This document shows positions 4,431 to 6,048 of a stretch of DNA of 6,048 bases, piece after piece (position 1 is the first letter of the stretch; each line of letters begins with the position of its first letter). The position numbers and the translations under genes are program-made. The notes beneath the pieces are model-generated. The model was not told the DNA's origin. It saw only the letters and a list, made by a program, of their open reading frames with translations, and did no database searches. The stretch covers positions 1 through 6,048 of the forward strand of contig CAZBVV010000104.1 of assembly GCA_964495345.1 (NCBI GenBank). The letters are read 5' to 3'. The stretch comes from UBA1081 sp964495345 (lineage in GTDB: Bacteria; Bacillota; Clostridia; Oscillospirales; Acutalibacteraceae).

Positions 4431-5951
4431 ATGTCAGGCTCAACTCAAACGACGGACAGCATTATAAGTAATGATGCGGTTGCACTGAGTAACAGACGCT
4501 TTGTCGGCAAAAAAGAAACCCTTGCATACGTTCTCAATGATGCCTCAAACAGTTTGAATATCAACGATTTTAAAGAACGATACATTTATGACGTTGTAAA
4601 AATTGATTTCAATCTGCTTGCAATTCAAAATTTCATATCTACGATATGGGATACAATAAATGATACTCTCATCGGTGTTGTGGTCGAAAAAACAAGAACC
4701 CGTTGGGGCAAATTCAAGCCCTATGTAATGCTGGGAGAGATTCCTCTTTCTGTTTTAGGTATGTGGTATTGGCTTATTCCGTTCCTTTTCCCCAACACGC
4801 CCGGTGATTATCTGCCAAAATGGATATTCTATTTTGCTATGTCTATCATTACGGAAACAGCAACAACTTTTACCTCAATATCAAAAACGGGATTCCTGTC
4901 AACAATTACTCCGGAGCCAATCGAACGATCGCGACTGATTGCATTGGCTAACGTTGCAACACATATTTTTGAAGATGTTCCGAAACAGGTATTCGGTGTA
5001 CTTTATGACCTTGTTATAAGCAATAAAATTAAAATTAAACTCCCCGTTCTTTTCTCCACATTCGGTATTGCCTGTTCACTTGTTTCTGCATGCCTTGCGT
5101 TCTACTTCTTTATGACCACAAGAGAACGAGTATCACAATCCATAAAGAAACCTACGGTAAAACACAGTATAAAATCAATCATCAACAACAAACCAATGAT
5201 GATAACTTTACTGTCAAGTTTCCTTTCAGGCTTCAGCATAGGTCAGAGCAGAACAAACTTCTATATAGATGTTATCGGTTCAATCACATGGAAAACAATC
5301 GTAGGCATTCCCGCATTCCCCGTAAAATTCATCAGTTACAGTTTTGTTGAACCTCTGAGAAAGCGTTTTTCAACAAAAGCTCTTTGGATTTTAGAAGATG
5401 CATGGACAGATATGCTATGGTTGACCGTTTTCGCAATAGGCTCCATAAACAATAACTTTATGAAAAAGCACATCATTCTGCCTTTAATGGGCATTGAAGA
5501 AATCTTTGAAATGTGCGTATACGGTTTAAGACGAGTTATCCCCGCAGAAATAAGCAACGAATCAATGGACTACTGCGAATGGAAAAACGGCTACCGCTCC
5601 GAAGCTATGACAGGCGTTACAACAGCTATTATCTCCAAGCTGCAATCTGCCGTTATGAGTGCGATTAACAATCTTGTTATGGATAAAATCGGTTACATAC
5701 AGGGTAAACAGATCGGTACTCAGACCGACAAAACAAAATGGTGGATATTTGCTATGGGTACAGGTATTCCGATTATATCTTCCAGCCTTGGCATTATTCC
5801 CAAATTCTTCTATCCCCTTTCAGCAAGCAGACGCGAGCAGATGTATAAAGACCTCTTTGAACGCAGAGCCGCAAAAAGAGATATTATGGAACACGGTTCC
5901 GAAGAAGAAATTGCAAAGCTTGCAGAAGAAGAGCTTAACGGCAAAAATTAA
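4431..5951 (+). CDS. GPH-family (MFS) sugar:cation symporter
   Basis: This 506-residue integral membrane protein belongs to the glycoside-pentoside-hexuronide:cation symporter family within the major facilitator superfamily. The diagnostic loop is WDTINDTLIG then TRTRWGKFKPY (73-98): D74 and D78 correspond to the cation-site aspartates 55 and 59 of MelB. TTRERV (229-234) at the end of the N-terminal half and DYCEWKNGYRSEA (380-392) in the C-terminal half are further family marks. About ten or more hydrophobic segments follow residue 60, but the stretch expected to be helix 1 (about 31-60) is short and rich in charged residues. The C-terminus (about 470-506) is a charged cytoplasmic tail. It imports a sugar or sugar acid with Na+ or H+; the divergent KDG kinase suggests a uronate or oligo-uronide, which is inference. 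The longer frame from 4362 is rejected on promoter and ribosome-binding-site grounds. A terminator follows at 5961. Confidence 0.88.
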   Translation: MSGSTQTTDSIISNDAVALSNRRFVGKKETLAYVLNDASNSLNINDFKERYIYDVVKIDFNLLAIQNFISTIWDTINDTLIGVVVEKTRTRWGKFKPYVMLGEIPLSVLGMWYWLIPFLFPNTPGDYLPKWIFYFAMSIITETATTFTSISKTGFLSTITPEPIERSRLIALANVATHIFEDVPKQVFGVLYDLVISNKIKIKLPVLFSTFGIACSLVSACLAFYFFMTTRERVSQSIKKPTVKHSIKSIINNKPMMITLLSSFLSGFSIGQSRTNFYIDVIGSITWKTIVGIPAFPVKFISYSFVEPLRKRFSTKALWILEDAWTDMLWLTVFAIGSINNNFMKKHIILPLMGIEEIFEMCVYGLRRVIPAEISNESMDYCEWKNGYRSEAMTGVTTAIISKLQSAVMSAINNLVMDKIGYIQGKQIGTQTDKTKWWIFAMGTGIPIISSSLGIIPKFFYPLSASRREQMYKDLFERRAAKRDIMEHGSEEEIAKLAEEELNGKN

Positions 5952-5960
5952 TATGATTTC

Positions 5961-5991
5961 ACGGAGGCACAAATTGTGCTTCCGTTTTTTT
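5961..5991 (+). terminator. Intrinsic terminator of the transporter gene
   Basis: ACGGAGGCAC (5961-5970) pairs with GTGCTTCCGT (5976-5985), with a single G-U pair and a five-base loop AAATT, followed by seven T (5985-5991). It starts 9 bp after the stop codon. The transporter is therefore probably transcribed alone. Confidence 0.92.
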
Positions 5992-6027
5992 ACAAACAAT
6001 AATTTAGCGGAATATCAAAGTGATAAT

Positions 6028-6048
6028 CGTAGGGAGCGACGCCCTCGT
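6028..6048. repeat. GC-rich palindromic interspersed repeat, right copy (cut by window edge)
   Basis: These 21 bases are the exact reverse complement of 36-56. The palindrome is entered but not completed: the second half of the stem would lie beyond 6048. The preceding AT-rich stretch (5992-6027) holds no gene and does not resemble the flank of the left copy, so the element edge is near C6028. Confidence 0.8.

Overview
The window looks like chromosome from an anaerobic Clostridia-type Firmicute, probably a gut member of the Oscillospiraceae/Ruminococcaceae or a relative. The signs are AT-rich coding DNA, strong GGAGG-type ribosome binding sites, several TTG starts, the gene families present (DUF2804, DUF1294, a cytidylate-kinase-like protein, a GPH-type transporter) and short GC-rich palindromic repeats between genes. 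The taxonomic call is an inference from style, not from a marker gene.

Layout: a 147-bp intergenic region (4284-4430) holds two back-to-back promoters. Leftward from it runs a compact six-gene cluster on the minus strand: a 2-keto-3-deoxygluconate (KDG) kinase-like PfkB sugar kinase, a YfbR-like HD-domain 5'-deoxynucleotidase, a DUF2804 protein, a nitroreductase-family flavoprotein, a DUF1294 small membrane protein and a cytidylate-kinase-like protein. The gaps are 15, 25 and 3 bp, followed by overlaps of 1 bp and 4 bp. No internal terminator is visible, and an intrinsic terminator lies at 73-97, so this reads as one operon of about 4.2 kb. Rightward runs a single gene for a glycoside-pentoside-hexuronide (GPH) family sugar:cation symporter, closed by its own intrinsic terminator at 5961-5991.

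How the genes may work together: a GPH symporter divergent from a KDG kinase suggests uptake of a uronate, oligo-uronide or related sugar acid and its entry into the KDG/KDPG route. The aldolase, isomerases and dehydrogenases of that route are not in the window. An imperfect palindrome covers both -35 boxes and is a candidate shared operator. The rest of the leftward operon (nucleotidase, nucleotide-kinase-like protein, nitroreductase, two DUFs) has no obvious link to sugar acids and may simply ride on the same transcript.

The window ends lie in copies of one GC-rich palindromic repeat (36-56 and 6028-6048, in opposite orientation), so the gene block is bracketed by interspersed repeats. No mobile-element gene, CRISPR array, tRNA or rRNA was seen. 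Two start sites were moved downstream of the longest open frame (the kinase to 4283, the transporter to 4431) on ribosome binding site and promoter evidence. Overall this is a mostly ordinary metabolic region. The points worth a second look are the shared promoter/operator, the polar first segment of the transporter, the DUF2804 gene and the flanking repeats.
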